A stretch of 46,668 nucleotides of DNA, taken from contig CAMBZO010000001.1 in the NCBI GenBank assembly GCA_945872195.1, forward strand, positions 1-46,668, written 5' to 3'. A program made the translations under genes and the position numbers. The DNA comes from Akkermansia muciniphila (GTDB lineage Bacteria; Verrucomicrobiota; Verrucomicrobiia; Limisphaerales; SXTU01). Shown here piece by piece: positions 1 through 6,966 of the stretch. The notes beneath the pieces are model-generated. The model was not told the DNA's origin and did not search any database. It saw only the letters and a list, made by a program, of their open reading frames with translations. The number at the start of each line of letters is the position of its first letter. Within the stretch, counting starts at the first letter, position 1.

Positions 1-464
1 AAAACGGTTCGCTCCACCTTGGACTTTTTGGCCGACTCCGGATTGATCCCCTCGGGCATCGGAATTTCGGCGAAAGCCTTGAGGCCGGGATATTGAACGT
101 AGGAAAGTTTCTTGTCAGGACGGGCGATCATCACCACTTCGGCCATGCCCGTAGCCTTGAGCTGTTCGCCAATGAGCGGCGGAATGCGGCTGCCCTCCAC
201 TTTTGAGATGTCCACCTCGAATCGAGTCTGTCCACCGCCGTAAGACAGTTTGCCAGGAACCAGAATCATGCTGCCCTGTTCACTCTTGGTGCCAAAGTTC
301 AACGCCGCCGTGAAGGCGCTGTGTTCACCCAAAAAGCGGGTCAAGACGGCACCGAAATCAGCCCCGGGCAGATTGCCCAAACCACCGCCGCCGACTTGGG
401 CAATCGCGCTGGGATTTTCCAGCACCAGGAGGGCGGACAACATCAGCAAGGGGAAATGTTTCAT
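1..464 (-). CDS. Exported hypothetical protein, 3' end beyond window
   Basis: Reading leftwards from an ATG at 464, the frame stays open to base 1, giving at least 154 residues; the stop lies outside the window. Residues 1-22 form a clear signal peptide: Lys/His near the start, a Leu/Ala-rich core (MKHFPLLMLSALLVL), and a likely cut near AIAQ. A Gly-rich stretch (VGGGGLGNLPG) follows, then a soluble region with alternating hydrophobic residues (YGGGQTRFEVDISKVEG, VVMIARPDKKLSYVQYPGL). That pattern suggests a small beta-rich periplasmic domain of the LolA/DUF4412 kind, but this is a guess. It is divergent from the glycerate kinase gene, 128 bp away. Function unknown; coding is well supported, identity is not. 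Confidence 0.75.
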   Translation of the reverse strand, partial: MKHFPLLMLSALLVLENPSAIAQVGGGGLGNLPGADFGAVLTRFLGEHSAFTAALNFGTKSEQGSMILVPGKLSYGGGQTRFEVDISKVEGSRIPPLIGEQLKATGMAEVVMIARPDKKLSYVQYPGLKAFAEIPMPEGINPESAKKSKVERTV

Positions 465-592
465 GTCAGGTAAGATCAGACTTTCACGAACTAGAGGAGC
501 CAGCATCTTCGTTGTCAACCAGAAGTGTTACCAAACCTTCGCGACTGCACCGAGTGGCTGACAGCGCCATCTATAGCCGCTACCTTTCTGGT

Positions 593-1711
593 ATGTCGCT
601 TTCGCTTCGCGTTCTGATTGCGCCGGACAAGTTCAAGGGCACGCTCACCGCTCACGCCGCCGCCGAGGCCATCGCCGCCGGCTGGCGCAAGGCGCGGCCC
701 GCCGACCGGCTCACGCTCCTGCCCATCAGCGACGGCGGCGATGGCTTTGGCGAAATCCTCAGCGCGGCGCTCGGCGCGAAGTTGCAGCGCGTGCGCACGG
801 TGGACGCCGCGCATCGCCCGCTCGAAGGCGTGTGGTGGTGGGATGTGAAGTCCAAGACCGCCGTCATCGAGTCCGCGAACATCATCGGCCTGGCCATGTT
901 GCCGCCGAAACAGTTTCACCCCTTCCAGCTCGACACGTTCGGGCTGGCCGCCGTGTTGCAAGCGGCGGCGAAGAAGGGCGCGCGGCGCTGCTTCGTGGGC
1001 ATCGGCGGCAGCGCGACGAATGACGGCGGGGCAGGGGTGGCGCGCGGGCTGGGCTGGCAGTTCTTCAATGGGCGCGAGGAAGAACTCTTCCGCTGGACGC
1101 ACTTCCAGCAGTTGCACCGGATGATTGCCCCGCGCCGGCGCAAACTCTTTCCGCAGCTCGTCGTGGCCGTGGACGTGCAGAACAAGCTGCTCGGCGCGCG
1201 CGGCTGCTCCCGCGTGTATGGCCCGCAGAAGGGTCTGCGCCCGGAGGAATTCCCGAGTGCCGAGCGCGCGCTGCGCCGGCTGGCGAACACGGTGAAGGCG
1301 CAGCTTGGCCGCGATCTCGCGGGCCTCCCGGGCACGGGCGCGGCGGGGGGGCTGGGCTTCGGGCTGTGCGCGTTTGCGGGCGCGAAGCTGGAGTCCGGCT
1401 TCGACCTCATCGCGCGGCACGCGAAGCTGGAGGGGCACCTGCGCGCGGCGGACCTCGTCATCACCGGCGAGGGCGGGCTGGATCGCTCGACGCTGATGGG
1501 CAAGGGCACCGGCGAAATCGCCCGGCGGTGTCACGCGCGCAAGCTGCCGTGCCTGGGCCTCAGTGGTGTGGTGCAGGACGAGGCGGCGTTGCGGAAGTGG
1601 TTTCAGTCCTCGAGCGGGCTGACGCAGCTCACCTCGCCGGAGCAGGCGAAGGCGGAACCGGCGCGCTGGCTGGCGACGCTGGCGGAACAAGTCGCGCGCA
1701 ACCTCGCGTGA
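593..1711 (+). CDS. glxK: Glycerate kinase
   Basis: A 372-residue protein of the glycerate kinase family (PF02595 type), which phosphorylates D-glycerate with ATP in the cytoplasm; family members usually form 2-phosphoglycerate. Visible signatures are IAPDKFKGTLTA at the N-terminus, SDGGDGFGE near residue 50, GIGGSATNDGGAG near 137 and TGEGGLDRSTLMGKG near 290. The frame is open from 512, but the ATG at 593 places the family's N-terminal strand directly after the start and gives the usual length of about 375. The stop codon overlaps the GTG of the next gene (GTGA). A convergent gene 40 bp downstream of that partner encodes a hydroxyacid dehydrogenase of the hydroxypyruvate reductase type, so both could act in glycerate metabolism. 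Confidence 0.93.
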   Translation: MSLSLRVLIAPDKFKGTLTAHAAAEAIAAGWRKARPADRLTLLPISDGGDGFGEILSAALGAKLQRVRTVDAAHRPLEGVWWWDVKSKTAVIESANIIGLAMLPPKQFHPFQLDTFGLAAVLQAAAKKGARRCFVGIGGSATNDGGAGVARGLGWQFFNGREEELFRWTHFQQLHRMIAPRRRKLFPQLVVAVDVQNKLLGARGCSRVYGPQKGLRPEEFPSAERALRRLANTVKAQLGRDLAGLPGTGAAGGLGFGLCAFAGAKLESGFDLIARHAKLEGHLRAADLVITGEGGLDRSTLMGKGTGEIARRCHARKLPCLGLSGVVQDEAALRKWFQSSSGLTQLTSPEQAKAEPARWLATLAEQVARNLA

Positions 1712-1917
1712 AACTCTTCTACACCGGCCCGGTCATCAACACGGAGATGCTCGTCTCCATGCTGGAGAAGCACGGCATCGCGGCGGTTCACGAGTTTGTG
1801 GACCCGACGCTGCCGGAGGACGGGGACTTGAGCCGCGAGTCGAACGTGCTCGTGCCCGAGGCGGATTACGACCGGGCCTACCGGCTTTTCTACGAGGACA
1901 AGGAGAACGAGCTGTGA
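1708..1917 (+). CDS. DUF2007-type small protein
   Basis: A 69-residue protein starting at a GTG that overlaps the stop of the glycerate kinase gene (GTGA), so translation is probably coupled. It begins MKLFYTGPVINTEMLVSMLE and ends with an acidic helix (PEADYDRAYRLFYEDKENEL). This is the compact beta-alpha-beta layout of the DUF2007 'putative signal transducing protein' family: an N-terminal strand, a helix that chooses 'which end to read', then a VLVPEADYDRA strand-helix. Length fits the family (about 65-75). The biochemical role of DUF2007 proteins is not established. Identification rests on pattern recognition rather than a search. Confidence 0.7.
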   Translation: MKLFYTGPVINTEMLVSMLEKHGIAAVHEFVDPTLPEDGDLSRESNVLVPEADYDRAYRLFYEDKENEL

Positions 1918-1952
1918 AGTCGCCCCCGGTGGCGGAGGCGTTCACCGCGCTC

Positions 1953-2906
1953 TCACGCGTTCACCACGTTCTGCGGCGCGCCGGCGAGGAAGGCTTTCAC
2001 GTTGGCGACGCTCGTCTCCAACAGGCGCGCGCGGGCGGCTCGGGCGGCCCACGCCTGATGCGGCGTGATGAGGCAGTTCCGCGCGGTGAGCAGCGGGTTG
2101 TCGGCCTTCGGCGGCTCGCAGGAGAGCACGTCCAGACCGGCGGCGGCGATGCGTCCACTGTTGAGAGCGTCGGCCACGGCGGCTTCGTCCAGCAGCGGGC
2201 CGCGGCTGGTATTGAGGAGAAATGCAGTGGGCTTCATGAGCGTGAGCCGCTGCGCGTTCACCAGTGACTTCGTCTCCGGCGTGAGCGGGCAATGCAGGCT
2301 CACCACGTCCGCGCGGCGGAAGAGCGTGTCCATGTCCACGAACTCGACGCCGTCCCGCGGGGGCTTGGGCGTGCGGCTGGCGGCGATGATTTTCATGCCC
2401 ATCGCCCGCGCGATGTCCGCCGTGGCCTGACCGATGCGGCCCCAGCCCACGATGCCCAGTGTCAGCCCGTCCAGCTCCAGCAGCGGGGTGCGCGCGTAGC
2501 ACCAGTCGGCGGACTTCACCCAGTCGCCCGCGCGCACCGAGTCGGAGTGCGCGCCGATGTGGTGGCAAAGCTCCAGCAGCATCGCGATGGTGAACTGCGC
2601 GACGGCGCGGGTGCCGTAGAGGGGGACGTTGCTGACGGGGATGCCGCGCTCGCGGGCGGCGGCGGCGTCCACGATGTTGAAGCCGGTGGCGGTGACGGTG
2701 ATGAAGCGCAGCTTGGGCAGCGCGGCGATGACCTCGCGCGGCACGAGCGCCTTGTTGGTGATGAGAACTTCCGCGTCCGCGCAGCGTGCGGCGACTTGCC
2801 CCGGCGGCGTGCGGTCGTGGATTTCGCAAGTGCCCAGCGCGTGCAAGGCATCCCAGCACAAGTCACCGGGATTCAGCGTGTGGCCGTCGAGGACAACGAT
2901 TTTCAT
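1953..2906 (-). CDS. D-2-hydroxyacid dehydrogenase (hydroxypyruvate/glycerate type)
   Basis: A 317-residue NAD(P)-dependent D-isomer-specific 2-hydroxyacid dehydrogenase, full length for the family. The Rossmann fingerprint GWGRIG is at residues 154-159. The catalytic Arg235 (NTSRGPLLDE), Glu264 (CEPPKADNPLL) and His283 (TPHQAWAA) are all present. The EPPKADNPLL...ITPH-AWA context is typical of hydroxypyruvate reductases/glycerate dehydrogenases. The reaction would interconvert hydroxypyruvate and D-glycerate, the substrate of the convergent glycerate kinase whose partner ends at 1917. The exact substrate cannot be proved from sequence; glyoxylate or other 2-oxoacids remain possible. The start ATG at 2906 precedes the first strand (MKIVVLDG) directly. 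Confidence 0.9.
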   Translation of the reverse strand: MKIVVLDGHTLNPGDLCWDALHALGTCEIHDRTPPGQVAARCADAEVLITNKALVPREVIAALPKLRFITVTATGFNIVDAAAARERGIPVSNVPLYGTRAVAQFTIAMLLELCHHIGAHSDSVRAGDWVKSADWCYARTPLLELDGLTLGIVGWGRIGQATADIARAMGMKIIAASRTPKPPRDGVEFVDMDTLFRRADVVSLHCPLTPETKSLVNAQRLTLMKPTAFLLNTSRGPLLDEAAVADALNSGRIAAAGLDVLSCEPPKADNPLLTARNCLITPHQAWAARAARARLLETSVANVKAFLAGAPQNVVNA

Positions 2907-3012
2907 GGGCGGAAGTGAAGCGGAGGAAAGGCCGCGGCGGAAGCAGGAAAGGGCGCAGGGCCACCGAATCGGGCCGCGGCGTGTGCGCGCGAGCCGCGCG
3001 CGCGGTGGGGGC

Positions 3013-3087
3013 TGGAGCCAGTGGTCGGGTTCGAACCGACGACCTGCTGTTTACGAAACAGCTGCTCTGCCACTGAGCTACACTGGC
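3013..3087 (-). tRNA. tRNA-Thr (anticodon CGU)
   Basis: On the minus strand the cloverleaf is complete. The acceptor arm GCCAGTG pairs with CACTGGC. The anticodon arm GCTGT / ACAGC encloses the 7-base loop TTCGTAA with anticodon CGT, which reads ACG (Thr). The T arm carries TTCGAAC, and the D arm is GCTC/AGAGC. The 3' CCA is encoded (3015-3013). Total 75 bases. No neighbouring gene is close on the same strand upstream. Confidence 0.95.
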
Positions 3088-3261
3088 CTTCCGCCCTTAA
3101 CGCAGGCGAAGAATAAGAAAGCCCTGCTTCCCAACGCAAGAGCGGATTGGAAGCGTGTGTTGCGGCTAACGGTCACGCTCAGAGTTAAGAGTGAAGGGGG
3201 GGCGGCGCGGTGGGGTGGCATTGACGGGGATGACCGGGGGATTACGCTACACGGCCAAGTC

Positions 3262-3918
3262 ATGTCACGGGAATCCACCCCAGCCAGAGCCGAGCGCGCG
3301 AGGGCGATCCTCGGCGCCTTGCAGCGCACTTACCCGGATGCGCACTGCGAGCTGAATTATTCCAACCCGCTGGAGTTGCTCATCGCGACCATCCTCTCGG
3401 CGCAATGCACGGACAAGCGGGTGAACTTGGTCACGGCGGAGTTGTTCCGGCGGTATCGCAGCGCGCGGGAGTTCGCGGAGGCGCCGTTGGCGGACTTGGA
3501 GCAGGCGGTGCGGAGCACGGGGTTTTACCGGAACAAGGCGAAGAACATCCAGGCGTGTTGCCGCAAGCTCGTCGAGCGCCACGGCGGCGAGGTGCCGCGC
3601 ACGATGGACGAGCTCACGGCGCTCGATGGCGCGGGGCGCAAGACGGCGAATGTGGTGCTCGGGAATGCCTTCGGCATCAACGTGGGCGTGGTCGTGGACA
3701 CGCATGTCTCGCGGCTCTCGCAACGGCTCGGGCTGACGCGGGAGACGACGCCGGAGCGCATCGAGCTGGACTTGATGAAGCTGGTGCCGCAGCCGCAGTG
3801 GGCGCAGTTCAGCCACTGGCTCATCTGGCACGGGCGGCGGCGGTGCATGGCGCGCACGCCGGAGTGCGCGGGGTGCGAATTGAAGGCGCTGTGCTCGCAG
3901 GTGGGTGTGAAGCGGTAA
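3262..3918 (+). CDS. nth: Endonuclease III
   Basis: A 218-residue base-excision repair DNA glycosylase/AP lyase that removes oxidised pyrimidines. The helix-hairpin-helix is at LDGAGRKTANVVLG with catalytic Lys127, and catalytic Asp146 lies in VVDTHVSRL. The C-terminal 4Fe-4S loop is complete: Cys195, Cys202, Cys205 and Cys211 with spacing C-X6-C-X2-C-X5-C. The frame is open far upstream through the antisense of the tRNA gene, but the ATG at 3262 gives the normal family length. The HhH turn reads LDGAG where most family members have LPGVG, a mild change. It is a stand-alone gene with 176 bp before gmd. Confidence 0.95.
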   Translation: MSRESTPARAERARAILGALQRTYPDAHCELNYSNPLELLIATILSAQCTDKRVNLVTAELFRRYRSAREFAEAPLADLEQAVRSTGFYRNKAKNIQACCRKLVERHGGEVPRTMDELTALDGAGRKTANVVLGNAFGINVGVVVDTHVSRLSQRLGLTRETTPERIELDLMKLVPQPQWAQFSHWLIWHGRRRCMARTPECAGCELKALCSQVGVKR

Positions 3919-3940
3919 GCGGCAGTGCCTCACGCCCAGG

Positions 3941-3991
3941 ACGCGAAGGGCGCAAAGGCAGGGCAGTGGGGCGTTGAAAGTTGAGCGGTGG
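3941..3991. repeat. Fragments of dispersed low-complexity repeat
   Basis: The nth-gmd gap holds ACGCGAAGGGCGCAAAGG (3941-3958) and GCGTTGAAAGTTGAGCGGTGG-like sequence (3971-3991). Both words recur in the inverted-repeat element at 41691-41853 (CGCGAAAGGGCGCAGAG arms, TTGAGCG core) and the second resembles 6868-6900. I read this as a decayed copy of that element. Confidence 0.5.
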
Positions 3992-4094
3992 AGGTGGGAC
4001 GTTTCCCCCTCGCTGCCCCCTGCGCCCCGTTGCCGAAATGGGATTCGCTGCTTGCCACGCTGTGAGGGCTTGTTTCATCTTGGACTCACTAAAT

Positions 4095-5108
4095 ATGTCC
4101 AAAAAAGCGCTCGTCACTGGCATCACCGGCCAAGATGGATCTTACCTCGCGGAGCTGCTGCTCGCCAAAGGCTACGAAGTCCACGGCATCATTCGTCGCG
4201 CGAGTAGCTTCAACACCCAGCGGCTCGAGCACATCTACTCCGACCCGCACTCGCCGAAGCACAAGCTCATCCTCCACTATGGTGATCTGAGTGACGCGAG
4301 CGGTTTGTCCCGCCTCATCGCGAAAATCCAGCCGGACGAAGTCTACAACCTCGCCGCGCAGAGCCATGTGCGTGTGAGCTTCGACGCGCCGGAATACACG
4401 GCGGACATCGTCGGCACGGGGACTATTCGCTTGCTCGAGGCCATCCGGGAAGTCGGCCTCAAGCCGCGCTTCTACCAAGCTTCTTCCTCGGAGATGTATG
4501 GCAAGGTGATGGAGGTGCCGCAGACGGAGACGACGCCCTTCTACCCGCGCAGCCCGTATGCGTGCGCGAAGGTTTACTCCTACTGGATCACGGTCAACTA
4601 CCGCGAGTCCTACGGGCTGCACGCGAGCAACGGGATCCTCTTCAACCACGAGTCGCCTCGGCGCGGCGAGACGTTCGTCACGCGCAAGATCACCCGGGCC
4701 GTCGCCGCGATTAAACTCGGGCGGCAAGACAAGCTGTTCCTGGGCAACATTGACTCCAAGCGCGACTGGGGCTTTGCGAAGGAATACGTCGAGGCTATGT
4801 GGCTCATGCTCCAGCAGCCCGAGCCGGATGACTACGTCATCGCGACCGGCGAGACCCATTCGGTGCGCGAGTTCCTGGAGGTTTCCTTCGGCCACCTCGG
4901 GCTGGATTGGAAGAAGCACGTGGAGATCGATCCGCGCTACTACCGCCCGGCAGAGGTGGACCTGCTCATCGGTGACCCGTCCAAGGCGAAGAAAAAACTC
5001 GGCTGGGTGCCGAAGGTGACCTTCACCGAGCTCGCCAAGCTGATGGTGGATGCTGACTTGAAGGACTTGCAGGACCAGCTTGCTGGAAAAGTTGCTCACT
5101 CAGAATAA
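4095..5108 (+). CDS. gmd: GDP-mannose 4,6-dehydratase
   Basis: A 337-residue extended short-chain dehydrogenase that converts GDP-D-mannose to GDP-4-keto-6-deoxy-D-mannose, the precursor of GDP-fucose, GDP-rhamnose and related sugars. The cofactor loop is TGITGQDGSYL at the N-terminus. The Gmd hallmark RRASSFNTQRLEH follows. The catalytic Ser/Glu segment is SSSEMYGK, and the YxxxK pair is Tyr155/Lys159 (YACAK). The C-terminal RPAEVDLLIGDPSKAKKKLGW is typical of Gmd. The ATG at 4095 starts directly before the Rossmann strand; the open frame upstream contains a decayed repeat and no recognisable protein. A diverged homologue follows 51 bp downstream. Confidence 0.95.
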   Translation: MSKKALVTGITGQDGSYLAELLLAKGYEVHGIIRRASSFNTQRLEHIYSDPHSPKHKLILHYGDLSDASGLSRLIAKIQPDEVYNLAAQSHVRVSFDAPEYTADIVGTGTIRLLEAIREVGLKPRFYQASSSEMYGKVMEVPQTETTPFYPRSPYACAKVYSYWITVNYRESYGLHASNGILFNHESPRRGETFVTRKITRAVAAIKLGRQDKLFLGNIDSKRDWGFAKEYVEAMWLMLQQPEPDDYVIATGETHSVREFLEVSFGHLGLDWKKHVEIDPRYYRPAEVDLLIGDPSKAKKKLGWVPKVTFTELAKLMVDADLKDLQDQLAGKVAHSE

Positions 5109-5159
5109 CCCGCGCCCGAGCGCGAACCGGCATTCGCCCCGGCCGAACACAGACACGCC

Positions 5160-6143
5160 ATGCCCCGCGCACTCATCACCGGCATCACCGGTCAGGACGG
5201 CTCCTACCTCACGGAGTTGCTCCTCGAAAAAGGCTACGAAGTCCACGGCATGGTGCGGCGCACCAGCTCACTGGAGCGCTCGCGCCTCGTCCACCTCTAC
5301 CGTGATTCGAAGATCTACGGCCAGAGGCTTTTCCTCCACTACGCCGACCTCGATGACCCGACCACGATGCGGCGCGTGCTCATGACCGTGGAGCCGGATG
5401 AGTTGTATCACCTCGCCGGCCAGTCGCACGTCGGCCTGAGCTTCGAGATCCCCGAGTCCACCTGCGATCTGACGGCGATGGGAACCCTGCGCTTGCTGGA
5501 GATGGTGCAAGACATGAGGAAGAAACCGCGATTCTTCCACGCCGCGTCGTCGGAAATCTTCGGCCAACCTGCGCAGATGCCGCAGGACGAGAACACTCCC
5601 TTTGCTCCGGTGAATCCTTACGGCTGCGCCAAGACCTTTGCCGCGCACATGGTCACCATCTACCGCAAGACGTTCGGCCACTTCGCGGTCAACGGCATCA
5701 TGTATAACCACGAATCGCCGCGCCGCGGTGAGAACTTCGTGACTCGGAAAATCTGCCGCGCCGCCGCCGCCATCCAACTCGGCCAGCAAAAGGATTTGCT
5801 CTTGGGCGACACTTCGGCAAAACGCGATTGGGGCTACGCGCCGGACTACGTGCGCGGAATGTGGCTCTCGCTCCAGCACGCGACCGCCGAGGATTACATC
5901 TTCGCCACCGGCAAGCTTCACAGCGTGCAGGACGTGGTGGAAACGGCCTTTGCCGCGATGAATCTCGATTGGCGGCAGCACGTGCGAAAGGACAACCGCT
6001 TGCTGCGTCCTGCGGAGCCGCAACGCTTGCAGGGCAATCCCGCTAAGGCCCGCCGCCTTCTTAATTGGGAGGTGAGCGTCACCTTCAAGCAGATGATCGA
6101 GGACATGACGAAGACGGAACACGCGCAACTGGCCGGGGCGTAG
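5160..6143 (+). CDS. GDP-mannose dehydratase-family paralogue
   Basis: A 327-residue NAD-dependent epimerase/dehydratase clearly homologous to the preceding gmd: ITGITGQDGSYLTELLLEKG, SSEIFGQ, Tyr154/Lys158 (YGCAK), YNHESPRRGENFVTRKI, and a C-terminal LRPAEPQRLQGNPAKARRLLNW. The Gmd hallmark after the third strand has changed from SSFNTQRLEH to SSLERSRLVH, and the following loop differs, so cofactor or substrate detail may have shifted. It is 51 bp downstream of gmd and probably cotranscribed. It could be a second Gmd or a related GDP-sugar dehydratase. No GDP-fucose synthase or GDP-6-deoxymannose reductase is adjacent, so the pathway end product cannot be read here. Confidence 0.88.
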   Translation: MPRALITGITGQDGSYLTELLLEKGYEVHGMVRRTSSLERSRLVHLYRDSKIYGQRLFLHYADLDDPTTMRRVLMTVEPDELYHLAGQSHVGLSFEIPESTCDLTAMGTLRLLEMVQDMRKKPRFFHAASSEIFGQPAQMPQDENTPFAPVNPYGCAKTFAAHMVTIYRKTFGHFAVNGIMYNHESPRRGENFVTRKICRAAAAIQLGQQKDLLLGDTSAKRDWGYAPDYVRGMWLSLQHATAEDYIFATGKLHSVQDVVETAFAAMNLDWRQHVRKDNRLLRPAEPQRLQGNPAKARRLLNWEVSVTFKQMIEDMTKTEHAQLAGA

Positions 6144-6174
6144 CCGCTGTTGAGAGGGCAGAGACTGCGCGTGG

Positions 6175-6915
6175 CTATTCTGCCTTCGCACGGCGCAAGA
6201 CGCAGAAAAGTTCCTCTCCGACGCGTTTTGTGCCCACCAACTGGAGTTGGAATGCCCCGCTCAACTGAGGGAAGCCGAGTCCATCGGCGATGGTGGGAGC
6301 GAGGCGTCCGCCGATGAGGCGCGGGCAGAAGGTGAGGTGCAGTTCGTCCACCAGTCCGGCGCGGAAGAGGGCGTCATTCAGCTCGCCTCCGCCTTCGCAG
6401 AGGAGTCGTTTCACGTTCCACTCGGCGCGCAGCCAGCGCAGCGCGGCGGGGAAATCCACTTCGGTTTCGCCAGTCACATGCACGGCGTCCGCCACAGTGC
6501 GGAGTTGCTTCAGCGCCGCTGCAGGTGCGCGTTCGCTGGTCAGCACGAGGACAGGGGAAACGCGGTGGCGGAAGATTTCTGCCCGCGGGTCCACCGAGCC
6601 CGTGCCGGAGATGATGACGCGCAGGTGGCATTCCGCGAGGCCGCGACGGAGGCGGAGTTTACGGAAGCGTTCCGCCCCGGAGCCGAAGGTGTAGTTGTTC
6701 AAGTCCACCGTGCGCGCACCACTCATCACGGCGTCCGCGGTGGCGCGGAGTTCGTAGAGATGCTCGTGGTCGCGCGGGCTGCTGAAGGTAGAAATAGCGC
6801 GGTTCGCCGTGGCGATTTTGCCATCGGCGGACATCGCCATGTTCACGAGGACGAAGGGAAGGGGAGCAGTTGAGAGTTGAAAGTTGAGAGTTGAAAGTTG
6901 GGGGCGCTGGCGCAT
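6175..6915 (-). CDS. RibD C-terminal-type reductase
   Basis: A 246-residue protein with one RibD C-terminal/DHFR-like domain (PF01872 type) from about residue 20: PFVLVNMAMSADGKIA, DAVMSGARTV, then EGGGELNDALFRAGLVDEL and LTFCPRLIGG near the end. The family reduces the ribosyl group of pyrimidine intermediates in riboflavin synthesis with NADPH. No deaminase domain is attached, so it may be a stand-alone reductase or a riboflavin-unrelated homologue. Start: ATG at 6915; an in-frame TTG at 6945 would add ten residues. Residues 6-16 (QLSTLNFQLST) are encoded by the low-complexity repeat at 6868-6900, so the natural N-terminus has been rebuilt by a repeat. It follows queA on the same strand by 47 bp. 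Confidence 0.85.
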   Translation of the reverse strand: MRQRPQLSTLNFQLSTAPLPFVLVNMAMSADGKIATANRAISTFSSPRDHEHLYELRATADAVMSGARTVDLNNYTFGSGAERFRKLRLRRGLAECHLRVIISGTGSVDPRAEIFRHRVSPVLVLTSERAPAAALKQLRTVADAVHVTGETEVDFPAALRWLRAEWNVKRLLCEGGGELNDALFRAGLVDELHLTFCPRLIGGRLAPTIADGLGFPQLSGAFQLQLVGTKRVGEELFCVLRRAKAE

Positions 6916-6966
6916 GGACGGAGCAACTAGAGACTCGAAACTCAAAACCCGGAACTCAAAACTTAG
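6868..6966. repeat. Low-complexity 'AACTTTCAACTCTC' repeat pair
   Basis: Two tracts. 6868-6900 is four near-copies of the word AGTTGAGAGTTGAA on the plus strand. 6926-6966 alternates ACTCGAAACTC / AAAACCCGGAACTC. The first encodes residues of the RibD-like protein. The second fills the gap to queA and supplies its stop codon (TAA at 6965-6963). Related tracts occur at 7191, 21795, 33119, 33372 and 41727. Confidence 0.75.

Noticed and set aside
515..1690. 391-codon open frame on - antisense to glycerate kinase
   Set aside because: Arg/Leu/Ala-rich shadow; all glycerate kinase motifs are on the + strand.
3981..4094. Upstream extension of gmd
   Set aside because: The extra 38 residues are not Gmd-like and include repeat debris; ATG 4095 begins the Rossmann strand.
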